From Zoroaster sp. YZ-2022 (taxonomy: Eukaryota > Echinodermata > Asteroidea > Forcipulatida > Zoroasteridae): 64,000 nucleotides of DNA. Positions 27,601 through 40,068 of this stretch are shown here, piece by piece. The number at the start of each line of letters is the position of its first letter. Positions within the stretch are counted from its first letter, which is position 1. Under the pieces are notes generated by a model, which had not been told where the DNA came from, did not search any database, and saw only the letters and a program-made list of their open reading frames with translations. The stretch spans positions 30,791,164 to 30,855,163 of the forward strand of contig CM055819.1 in assembly GCA_029582265.1 (NCBI GenBank), in the 5' to 3' direction. The translations under genes and the position numbers were made by a program.

Positions 27601-30600
27601 CTGCTTTTGAGGGCCAATATACATGTATAATGACTGGGGCTGGGATTCTTTGTGTTTTTTATGGGGCAAAATAAATCTATGCAGTTTTTCCTTATCAGAG
27701 CTTAATTTGTTCAATACAGAAAGCAAATTATTTAAATATCTTTTTCAGAATTTAACCAAAAAAAATCATTGGGGCTTCTTCCTAGGTTGAGAGGTAAATA
27801 ATAAAACCTGATTAGTGACATCAAGGGCCAATATCACAGCATGGTTAAGCACTAAAAAGTCCTTAGCAACTAAAAAAAAATGTTTGCTTAGTAAAATATT
27901 CTGCTAAGCACCTGTATGAAATCTGGCTATTTTTCAATTACCGATCCTATACCTTAACTTTAAAATTTGTTTGGTTATTTCTCCAACAATTGTTTTAATT
28001 TAACTGTGCAGTTCTTATCAGGGCAACTGGATCAGAACCATACTTTTTTTTTCTTTTTTTCGCAGTCACATTTTTGTTTTGTAATTCCTCCTGACCCGAT
28101 ACGTTCTGATCTGAATAATGATTAGAGCATACTAATAGAAATGTAGAGAAGACCCCAAAGAGGACCCCATGGTTCTTCCTGAACAACGTTTTTTACTTGA
28201 GAAACAAGTTGAGAAACAAGATGCCCAATATTGGTTCTCCCTGAACCATAACCCGAAAAGGTTCTTTTCAGAACCCTGCACCTCACTTTAGCGCTAGTTG
28301 AGTAAAAAAATCAGTCCCCTCAGAGAAAAACACATGATGTTGCTGCAAACAGAAATGATATCAATACTGCACCGTGCAAAGCCTCAAATCTTATAAGAAT
28401 CACCAGTTATTTTTCTTTTGACATGGCCTCAACATCTGTTGTTATTTACCCTAACTCCGTCGGTGGACCACTGCTGTGTCTGGTTGTTGAAGTACCCGCA
28501 TCCCGAGATATAGACACACAGAGTATAGTTACTTGTGAAATTGGACACCATTGTCTTCCTTAGGATGTCATCAAGAATTTGCTGTGGGCTGAGGTTATCG
28601 TCAAATAGGATTAAAGGGTCGTTTGCTTGTGGTTCTTGGGGGATTTCGACGACACCTAGGTAGTACGTGCCGGTATTGTTGCCGATGTAAGATTGGTTGA
28701 GGTACACAGAGTAGTCGCTCTGACTGGCTGCAGAGTAAAAAGGCAGGAAACATTTTAGGTTATTTTTTTTCTGAGATATGGCGGATTAAATCGTCGTGTG
28801 CCCGGAAGAAGGACGTAACGAAAGTGTGACCGACAAAAGGTCATAAGCAATTAATGTGCAAAGTTGTGTTTCAAGAAAACTGAGTGTGAAAGTTTGGTCG
28901 TTTATCAGCCATTTATAAGTCATTGTAGGAAAGTTAAGTTTTTGCTTACGACCTTCTGCTGGGACAAAAAGTTGTACTTTGCGTGCCCGGAAGAAGGTCG
29001 TAGAGCCCTACGACCTTCTTCCGGGTGCACAACGAAATACATGTATAGTCAAATTTGATGATGCTGGATTTGACTTTGTAACCCCACAATGGTAATCAGT
29101 TGGCACACATTTGTAACTGAGGGGTCTCACCAAGAACTCCCACTCTCAACCCATCCAATTTTTGAATTCGGCTGGGATATCGCGCTGCCAAAGGTGCCCA
29201 TGGAAAATCCGGTTTTAACTCACTATTGTATGGGGGATTGTGGGCGTGTGCCGATAGGTTGAGACAAGATTGTAGCATCCTGGTGTGCTCACAACCGAAG
29301 TTATCTAGCCTTACAGGTGGACGGTCTCTCAAAATGTCAATCGTTGTTCATTGGGCTCCAGTTAGAAGCCTTGAAACTCATGTATGCTGAACGTATATAC
29401 TTTGGGATTGAAATATTCCATGTTTTCTTTGTTCAGGGCAGTTATTAAAGGCACTGAGATTGGCTGTCATACATGATTAGTGATACATCAATAATGACAT
29501 ACAATTATCAGCCAATCGGTGCCCTGATATGACAGGAATTTGAGGGGGATTATCAATTTTTTCTTCAAATATCGAAATGTTTCTTCTTTTTTTATGAAGT
29601 TAAAAAAAAAAATCTTAATATTCCCAGATTTTCTCAAAATTTATTTAAACAAAATGAAAAATTTATTTATGTATTATATTTAATCTGATATTACAGACTT
29701 CACAAATGATTACTCAAGACAAAAGACTGGTGTTTACTGATTGCTGAAATGTACCTACCTCCGAGACTGATATTGTACGGCACAATCCACATATGATCAT
29801 AAACATTGCGTTTAGGTGGGTGCTTGTATCTCACCAGCAGAGCGTACTGGATCCTGAAGAACTCTTCTGGGAAGACCTCTAGGGTCACCGTTGTCTTGTC
29901 AAATAACACCTCAAATGTATGCATTGACATACCTTGGAGGGGAGGAAGATAAGAGGATGAGAATATATGTGATGTCAGTTTGCACGTCGGCATTTTGATG
30001 TCTAATTGCAGCCAAAATTGCTGGATCGATTGGAATTCTGCCATGCACAAAGGGGTATGAATGAACATTGGCCCCTCTTAGCCATCATACTTTGTATATG
30101 GGAAATTTGGTCCCTGCATATACATGTATCACATATACTGAACAGCAAAAGAAACGCAAGTCCGAGGACAGCAAAAGAAACGCAAGTCCGAGGTCTTGTC
30201 AAGTTTTCAAACAGAAGACAAACCATTTTGATTCTAATCACTCATTTAATGAAAAATGCTTTCAATTTGTGAGCTGAAAGTGACTGTTGAAATTGCATTG
30301 CAAGATTTTCACATTCAACAGTCACTTTCAGCTCACAAATTGAAAGCATTTTTCATTAAATGAGTGATTAGAATCAAAATGGTTTGTCTTCTGTTTGAAA
30401 ACTTGACAAGACCTCGGACTTGCGTTTCTTTTGCTGTCCTCGGACTTGCGTTTCTTTTGCTGTTCAGTATATTTCACTGGTTGGAAAAAAAAAAAGATTA
30501 CCGGTACCAAAGGAAAAAATAAATAAATAAATAAAAAAAGCGTCACCACACCGATTTTGAAGCCAGCCTCTGACCAGAAACTGAAGACCTTTTTTGGGGG

Positions 30601-33600
30601 GCCCAATGTAAAACGTGTAAAATTGATTGTATAAATCTTCTAGGAAGGTTTGTGGTAACACCATGTTTAATCTCTAATGAGTTGTAAATATCTGCTTTTG
30701 TTTGGATGCTCTGATCTGTTTCCTGAAGATGATAAGAGAGAGATAATTTAAGAGAGAGTACTCTTTCCCACATGCCACATGAGAATGAGTACAACAATGC
30801 GTTTTCACTATTTTCTCATTAATGACACAAAAATATAATGCTGAAACTCTCACAGGCTGGTTGTCTGAATGTATATCTTGATTCAAAGAGAGTTATCATC
30901 TTCAGTTTACTACAAAGCAGTTTTGCCAACATTACCAATGTTGTACCTTCTCTTCAATGTATATCTTGATTCAAAGAGAGTAAGCATACTCATAGAAGCA
31001 GTTTTGTCAACATTACCAATGTTGTACCTTCCCTTCAATGTATATCTTGATTCAAAGAGAGTAAGCATCCTCATAGAAGCAGTTTGGCCAACATTACCAA
31101 TGCTGTACCTTCCCTTCAATGTATATCTTGATTCAAAGAGAGTAAGCATACTCATAGAAGCAGTTTGGCCAACATTACCAATGCTGTACCTTCCCTTCAA
31201 TGTATATCTTGATTCAAAGAGAGTAAGCATACTCATAGAAGCAGTTTTGCAAACATGACCAATGTTGTACCTTCCCTCTAATGTATATCTTAATTCAAAG
31301 AGTAAGCAAACTCATAGAAGCAGTTTGGCCAACATTACCAATGTTGTACCTTCCCTTCAATGTATATCTTCCCTTTAAATACAATTTTACAAATATCAAC
31401 CAAACCATACCTGATTGACTGGTCGTGTTGAAGTTCTGTGCATACGAAGCACAAGGTGGTGCTTCTTTATCTGGGCGTGGTATCCACACCACGATTTCCT
31501 CTTTGGAATCCGTGATAGGAATTTCCTTTCCATCGCTGTCGAGGAATTTCATCGACATGATGCTCGACTTATCCGAGATGCGTTTACTGCTTTCCATGTA
31601 GTTGTAATGGTTCTTCGTAAAAGAGTTACTCTGCAAAGCAAATTATATGTTGAACTGTTGAATGCATTGTTGCTATGAGCTGATAATATCACGGCTCATA
31701 TTGACTGAAGAAGCACTAATTAAAATCTAGTTCATCAAACACTAATCAATAACCAGCATAAAAAGGTCACAGTATGGAAGGCATCAGTTTGTCTCATGAC
31801 ACAAGCCCCATTTTGTTAAATGTGACCTGTCACCACAAAATGAGCTTCAAGTCGGAAATTTAAATAATTGATCATTGGAAAGCTCTTGTTCTACTGAATC
31901 CAGAAATACCAAGAACTCATGAGTTCTTGGTATTTCTGGATTCAGTAGAACAAGAGCTTTCCAATGATATAACACTTGGGGTTACAGCGATCCCCAGACC
32001 ACCAGAGGGGGATTTGCGGCTTTGTTTCCGTCTTTGTTTCAAGTTGTTTGTCAGAACACGATAAAAGCTACCAACGAAATTGGCCTGAAATTGAGGTTTT
32101 TAATTGTCTGATGGAACTGAAAATTTGGAATTCAATATAAGGAGATTTACAAATTGCAAATTATATTAACAAAAACAAATTAGACCTCCCCTCCGATTTT
32201 TCACTTTTCCCACTGTACTGTGGAATGGTATAATGCGATTTTATGCTCATTTCGTTGTAACAGGTCACAAATGTGGATTACAAAACGAAAACAATGAACT
32301 AAAATGTTGGTCTACTACATCAAAATGCAGCAAATATGGAGTTTCACATCATTCCAGAAATGTTTAGCTCACGAAAAACATAAATCAAGTTTTGTGTATC
32401 TGAAGGCTGTGAAACCATTGAAGAAAAACTATTCCTCCACGGTAAAACAAACAATTTTAAAGCTATAGTATTGAATTGGAAATTTAAAAATAACAAATTA
32501 AAATAATATTACAACTTGACATGATTTAAAAAAAATAAATAAAATAAAAAAAAAAATAAAAAAAGCATCTTTCTCTGTCTGGACTGGGTGGTCATGTGCT
32601 GTGAAGTTGGCTCTGTAATTGGTCATCGTTTATGATAAAACATACTTGCCAGCCTTTTAAAATCAACAAGTGGTAGGCAATGTGCCAAAAAACATCATGT
32701 ATCATTGAAAAATCAGCCATTATCATTGCTTTTTTGGAATGCTGTGTGCTTTAATTGATGTGCTTATCCAGAGAGCCGATTTCATCTTGTACCTCAACAT
32801 CGATGACTTGGTCTTTATCACAGTTTCCACTTCCGGCGTTGAGGGTGCACCAATCTGGTAGCTGAAACTGACCTTCACCCTCCTCCAAATCCATCTTTGT
32901 GAGAGAAGCTATTAAAATGGCAAAAAAAAAAAAAAAACGTTAACATTTTTCATTGTTTACATTTATGTCCATATCGTAGAATATGAACAATTCAAAAGTG
33001 GTTATTAAACAGTATGTTAATTTCAAATGATTGCAAATGGTGAGGAACGTAAGGTTATATTCGACATTTCAGCACTACTGATTTAATTTTGCCCTACACA
33101 GACGTGTGTACAGCACTGCTTACTCAGGGCTTTCTGAGTGTCTGACAAAACTGCACAGGCGACTCGGGCGGGATTCGAACCCACGACCTCCTGCTTACTA
33201 GTGCAGAAATCTTAACCTCTCGACCACCGAGCTTGCCCGATGACGATTGGCCGGCTAGAATCCTATATAGCAGCGGGTTCCGCGATATATATAAGTTGGT
33301 TAATTCTTGCGTCGGGTGACAAACAACAGATTTAATTTTGCCCTACACCGACGTGTGTATAGCACTGTATACTCAGTGCTTTTCGAGTGTCTGAAAAAAA
33401 AACTTCACAGGCAAAATGAAATCAGTTGTTTATCACCCGACGCAAGAATTAACCAACCTATATTTCAGGACTACTTTTCTGTTTGGATTTCTACGTTCTG
33501 GATCTGTTCTCTTCGCAGAGTTGACATGGACAAACGGGTTAGTGCGGCATCGAAATTGGTGTTCTGTTGACCGAATCATCATAATGTGTCCACTGAACTC

Positions 33601-36600
33601 ATCAAGAAACAGGCTTGTGTCTCAAGTCTGATTCCTATCCTATATTCAGTGACTCGGACTCAAGTGACCATGTACGATGACTTGGACCTAGGGTTCAGGG
33701 GAAACCAAAGGGGACAATGCCCCACCCCTTACTTCTGTTAAAGCTGCCCCCAAGACAAATAAATAAATAAATAAATATTTAAAAAAATTAATAACAATTA
33801 TTGCCTCATATCGAAAAAAAAAATTGTTTATACTTCCCTTTAGTTTTAAGCAATATGAGCATTTTCCAGACCAATTTTATGCAGTATTCTGATACTGCAT
33901 ACAATTGGTCTGGAAAATGCTCATATTGCTTCAGAAAATGCCTAGAATATAAAAACATTCCAAGGGCCGGAACTTTGTGACTTGTACTTGGTCTCGACTT
34001 ACATGAATCAAGACTCAGAATAGAAGACTCTACACTTGGACTAGAGGATTCAGAACCACAATCATGTATAACCAACAGATGGACAACAGCTATTAATTAA
34101 AAATGACATCAGGAATCCATAACAGCAGTAGTCTCATATTGCCTACATGAACTGTGCCAGCCTGCTATAATCCATACCACGGCATTGTACTCCAAATGCG
34201 CGCACGGGTTTTGCTCCCCCTGCCTGGCCTTCTGCAGGCCACCATGGGATAGGCGCTTCCACGCAAAATTAGTTCCTAGAGAATGAGACGCGGGTGAACC
34301 ATTTTGTGTGGAGCAAACAATGGGCACATTCGATAAACACTAAGGTGGGCGCGCGAGATACAGTTCTCTCGTTTAAGTCTCCCAGACTCAACCGCTTCTT
34401 GTTGAGACCTTGCGCGTCAGTTTGTGGAAAAAAACGTCACAAATCGTACAAATCCAGAGACTTCTGATAACGGCGATCCTGCTTGACTATGGCTAAAGCC
34501 ACAGGCAAATGAGCATCATGCGTGACATGTTGATATACACCTTATGCGATCCTTATTGGAAGTGTTGTGTGTATGAGTAAACAGTATGCAATACACATTG
34601 CAGGATGTAAGCAGAGGTGTGATTTGACAAAAGTAAAAAAATCCTGGGTAATAATAATCAGTTTTATTTAAACAGGGTAGCCTCATCAGTTAAAAAAACT
34701 GCTATCCCTGAAGGCCCTGTATAAAAAGAGTTAACACTTTAACATTGTAAAACCACTAATAACTTAAGGAAATTAAGATTAAGATAAATTAATATAAAGT
34801 AAAAACTATATTATATATACATGATAAACAACAAGATAACTTGCAAACATCAACGGAAAATTAATATTAAATAAAAAACCACCAATTTACCGTAAAAAAT
34901 TATTACAAAAATTCAGACCAGATAAAAATATAAAAAGTCTTAACCAGAAGAAAACACAAAACTGTACACATAAAACCAAATTCAAATTCAATAAACGAAA
35001 TTAATCAAATGTAAAATACAAACGGCATGAAACCTAGTAAAAACAATAAGATAAAAGATAAAATTACAAGAAAAATAAAAGACAGCATGATAATATTATA
35101 GAGAGTTAAACTAAATTTTAATATATACATATATATATACACATACACATACATACATACACATATACACGTACATACACATACACACATATATACATAT
35201 ACATACACATACACACATATATATATATACACACACATATATATATATACATACATACACATACACATATATATACATACATATATATATATATATACAT
35301 ATATATATACATACATATACATACTGTATATATATAAAACAAACATCCAACAGTACTAAAAGCTCAAAATTAAGGTTAGAGTTAAAACAATAATTAAGAA
35401 GAAAATTTTGAAAGACAGCACTGTTAAAATTCAGCTAATAGAGAACTTTTAAATTTGGAAAGTGACTCATACTGTCTCTGTGTACTTCTCAACTTGTTCC
35501 ATCCCAAGGTCCCTTGATATTGGAAAGTGCGTTTTCCTGCATTAGTCTTAGGAACAAATGACATGCATAATGAGCCGTTGGACAGTGACCGGGTGCCAAT
35601 TGAATGACTTGGTATTTCAAAGCGAGAGTTAAGATAGTTCGGGTTTAATTTATTAACACATTTGTAAACTTCACACATTCTGTTATAATGCCAGCATAAA
35701 GGGAGAGCAGTCCATGACAGGGCCTCATGAAGTTCGGCAATAGAAGTCCTATAATCAGCACTGAGGATCAGTCTGGCAAGGCGATTGTGTAATTTGACAA
35801 GCTTCTCAGAATTACCGTTTGAACAACTGGACCACGCAACGCTACAGTAATCGAACAAAGGCAAGACCATGGCGCTACTAAGCATTTTAAATGTGGAAGG
35901 AGGGAGGCAAGGTTTGGCAGAACGTCGAAGAAATCCAATTTTATTTGAGATTTTCTTAGCGATGTAGTCAATTTGTTTGGACCAGGATAGACATTCGTCT
36001 AGCACTACCCGAGGTACTTATAAACTTTGACGCTCAATGACGTCACCATTCATAGTGATTTGAATGTCCTCAAGATGAGATAATCGTCGGCAAGTACCAA
36101 GGAGCATGAACTTGGTTTTGCTAACGTTCAAAGTAAGTTTATGTTCATGTAACCACTTACTCACTTGCTCCAGGCCTGTAGTCATGTCCTTGATAAATGT
36201 TGATGATGTTCCGGTGAACATTATTATTGTATCATCTGCATACATATTTATTTTACATTGAGGAACGGTTATACTTGTAGGAAGGGAGTTAATATAAATA
36301 GTAAAGAGCAAAGGCCCCAGGATAGAGCCTTGGGGAACTCCAACCCTAACACTGGCTACATCAGATAGAACACCGTCTATGTGTGTGGCTTGTATTCTAC
36401 CACTTAAGTACGATTCAAACCAAGTAAGTTCTAGGCCTATGACTCGGCAGTTCTGCAATATTGATAATAAAATTTGATGGTCAACAGTGTCAAATGCTTT
36501 TTAGGTCCAGGAAAATTGCACCTGTCACACTACCTAAATCCATATTATGCAGAATAAAATCGGCAACATCTAGCACTGTTGTCTGGGTCGAATGGTGCGG

Positions 36601-39600
36601 TCTGAACACCGATTGCTGATCTGCAAAGAAATTGTTCTTACCAAGAAAATTGCGCAGTTGGTTATTAACAGCCTTTTCCAAAACCTTAGAAACAAGAGGG
36701 AGAACTGAGATGGGTCTGTAGTTGGTGATCTGATCCCGATCACCACCTTTAAAAATTGGCGTGACTCTGGCTATTTTCCATTTCTGTGGAACAATACCCG
36801 AAAACAAAGATCTGTTTATTAAATATGCAAGCGACGGACATATGGCCGGACAAGCAGCTTTTAGTAGCCTACAGGATATACCGTCTACCCCTGTTGCTAC
36901 GGATGGATCCATTTCCTTAATTTGTTTTTGAACAAAGGTGACTGTAATTGGAGAAAATGAAAAATTTTCTGCGTTGTCACCTGTGCCAGTTGGTGGAGAG
37001 TTTTCTCCAAGCGGTGGAACGTCCTGAAACGCTTCAGCAAGGTCTGCACCAATATTTACAAAGAAATTATTAAAGTTGTTGGCTAAAGAGAGCTTGTTTG
37101 AACAAGATGGTAGAGTAATATTGTTTTTCTTTGAGCTCGCTTCCTTAGCCAGAGACCACAATTTCCTGGGATTGCAACGACTGTTGCTTATTTTACCTTC
37201 ATAATAATTTCTTTTTAGAAATTTCGCCAAGTTATTGGCCTGATTTCGTAATTGCCTAGCAACAAGCCAATCCTCGTGTTTGGATGTTCTCTGAGCTTTA
37301 GCCTTCATGACATCCCGTTTACGACCCAGCTCAAGCATTTCTTTTGTCACCCAAGGGGCCATATGTTTACTTCTTTGGCGAATTTCCCGATAAGGTGCAT
37401 TCCTATCACAGGCTTCATTAAACATTTGTTCCCATATGTCCCACGCCTCATCAATATCATCCGTGTCTTGAACATGTTCCCATGGCATATCCCTTTGGTC
37501 TAGAGAACAAAGCCCCCCTGAACCTCCTGGATGTTTAATTTTGGAGGATTTGCAGACTCTCCACATCTCCACAAACAAGAAATGAGATGTTTGGACACGA
37601 TACAGGCTACTTCTTTCTTCCTTGGTGGCTACTTCTCTTCTTTCAAGAAAATTTAGCGTCAAAGGAAGATTTGTAAAAAAATCCTGAAATCAGGAAAAAT
37701 CCTGAGAAATCATAGGCCTAATTGAAGACTATGCATGCTCTATGACCATGGTTTCAGAGAATTTGAGATAACGTTCTTGTGCGCTACGTGTGCGCGCTAC
37801 TGTCCTGTGTCCAGGACTCGTATACAAGGCAGTCAAGAAAAGCCTATAATTACCAGCATTGGATCTTGAGACTGTCATAGTCCCTGCGGGTGTTTTAATC
37901 TTACTAGGAGGCTCGCCAGGAAGCTTGTTCTTTTTCAGGACTTCAGTTACTTTTTTCAAGGCCAGCGACGTCTTTGCAACAACTGATTTAGCCTAGAAAT
38001 GTAAACAAAATTAATTTAATAGCATATCATAAAACTATTCTGTGAAAAAAAGGAGCTAACGTTTTGATGAAAACAACCAAAAAATGTTTTTTTTCTGTTT
38101 ATATACTACTCAAAACAATTTAGGGAACAAAACAATTTAGGGAACAAAACAATTTAGGGAACACCGGATTTACTGCAAGAGGTGGTCACACCCGTTATTG
38201 AAATGTTCCATGAACCGGGATTTTCATTTGCAACCCCCTCTCTCTTTCAGTAGTCATGTCATGAAATGTGTAATCACTACATGCATCCTTTATCATCTGT
38301 TTCATTGTACAGTTGTTTCTCATCAATTCTATGAAACATTGTGTTTATCTGAAATAAATGACCTTGCTTTAACCGAGATTATTCCGGTGTTCCCTAAATT
38401 GTTTTGTTCCCTAAATTGTTTTGAGTAGTATATTTCAAATTTCCAAATTCAACATAACAATTCCTGTTTTCTCTAACGTAAAAGTACTTAAAGGAATAAT
38501 ATCGTCACGACCAACAGGGCATGGAATCGGAGTGCTATAGTTTTAGATTAACTCAGTGACTGAAAATAATACCCCACATGATAATAATAATAATAATAAT
38601 GTGTGGACTTATATAGCGCACGTATCCACCAACTCAGTGGTGCTCAAGGCGCATGATAAGGTCATATTACCGATGCTGCTGCATAAATGAGCCAGTAATT
38701 TTCAGTCACTGTGTTCATCTTAAACGAAGACACTGATTCCATGCCCTGTTGAAAGTCTGCTCTGATCGTGGCGTTAGTGTCCCTTTAAGAAAAAATAATT
38801 TCTTATGATGATTAGTAAGACTAATTGCGGTGACACCATGTGGAATCTCAATTGAGTAGTAATTAGTTCTGAAAAGAACTGGGGGTACAACTCGACGTTT
38901 CGATCAGTATGCTCTGATCGTCCTCAGGAGATTCCACATGGTGTCACCGCAATTAGTCTTACTTATCATCCTCACCATGCAAAGCTACAAGTTTTACCTT
39001 TCTTATGATGATTGATGATCTTTTCACCAATTAAGTTTTTAGATAATAATTTTTTTAAATGTTATAATCTGTATAGATTACTAATGTTGTACCTTAGGCC
39101 AAAGGAAAGGTCTCCGGTTTCTGGTCTAAGCTCACGTCTCCTCAGACCCACAAGTCAGCATTTTTAGTATTCGGTTTTTTTCCCGTGCTATGAACGATGC
39201 CTAATTGCAGCCAAAATTGCTGGATCAGTTGGAATTCTGTTGGAATTTTTCACATAGGGGGTATGAACGTTTGCCCAATTTATGAGGCCTCTCTTAGCCA
39301 CCATACTTTGTGTATGGGAAATTTGGTCTGCTTCCAATAACCGTGTATCACATATTTCAGTGGTTGGCAAAAAAAAAAAGATTACCAATATTGGTGTGTC
39401 ACTGCACCAATTTTGAAACCGACCTTTGACCAGAAAGCTTGAAGGAGATAGGACAAGTATCTACTCAGAATATCCATGGAACAAGATGAGAATCAAACTT
39501 GATGCAAAAGTGATGAGAGAGGGAAATTTTAAGATCCTTCAAATACATAAGGATTTTCAGTCTTGCCAACAAACAATCTTAAGGTTTTTCAGAGAGGATA

Positions 39601-40032
39601 ATTAACATAATGAAATACACATATGCTGTCACGTCCGAGCAAGTGACAGTTTTTCTAACCATAATGGCTGGGGAGTAGTGTCATGACATTATTTCCTCCA
39701 AGATGTCTGGTACTGAGCCAGATGCCATGTAGCCGACACATTCAGAGCTAATCAGACAATGTGACATTAAACTGTTGGACTTGCTGTCAGTTCCCTTGGC
39801 GTCATAATTATGACAGCAGGACAAGGAATTGATTTCAACAGGTTTGAGATGGCCATGTCTACACAAATAACAACCTGCAAAGCTTTTTTATACCTTTTGT
39901 TCTTTGACATCTAAGAGCTCACTGACAGTCATAGTTGTGGTTGTCACACCTGACGAAGAAATAAAATGCAGGAAAGTAAAACAAAATGTGTAAATTATTC
40001 ATGTGAAATCCAAGTGCGTAGCCAGCCTTCTT

Positions 40033-40068
<36 letters not shown>

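Larger units (their letters stand above)
34612..37708. repeat. Repeat family T, copy split by the LINE
   Basis: The left fragment GGTGTGATTTGACAAAAGTA (34617-34650) and the right fragment (about 37490-37708, from CTAGAGAACAAAGCCCCCCT to AAATCAGGAAAAATCCTGAG) are the two sides of a family T repeat. The LINE insertion removed a little of the host sequence. Confidence 0.8.

Noticed and set aside
35005..35350. Tyr/Val/Ile-rich frames
   Set aside because: They are translations of a TA/CA microsatellite in the LINE 3' region.
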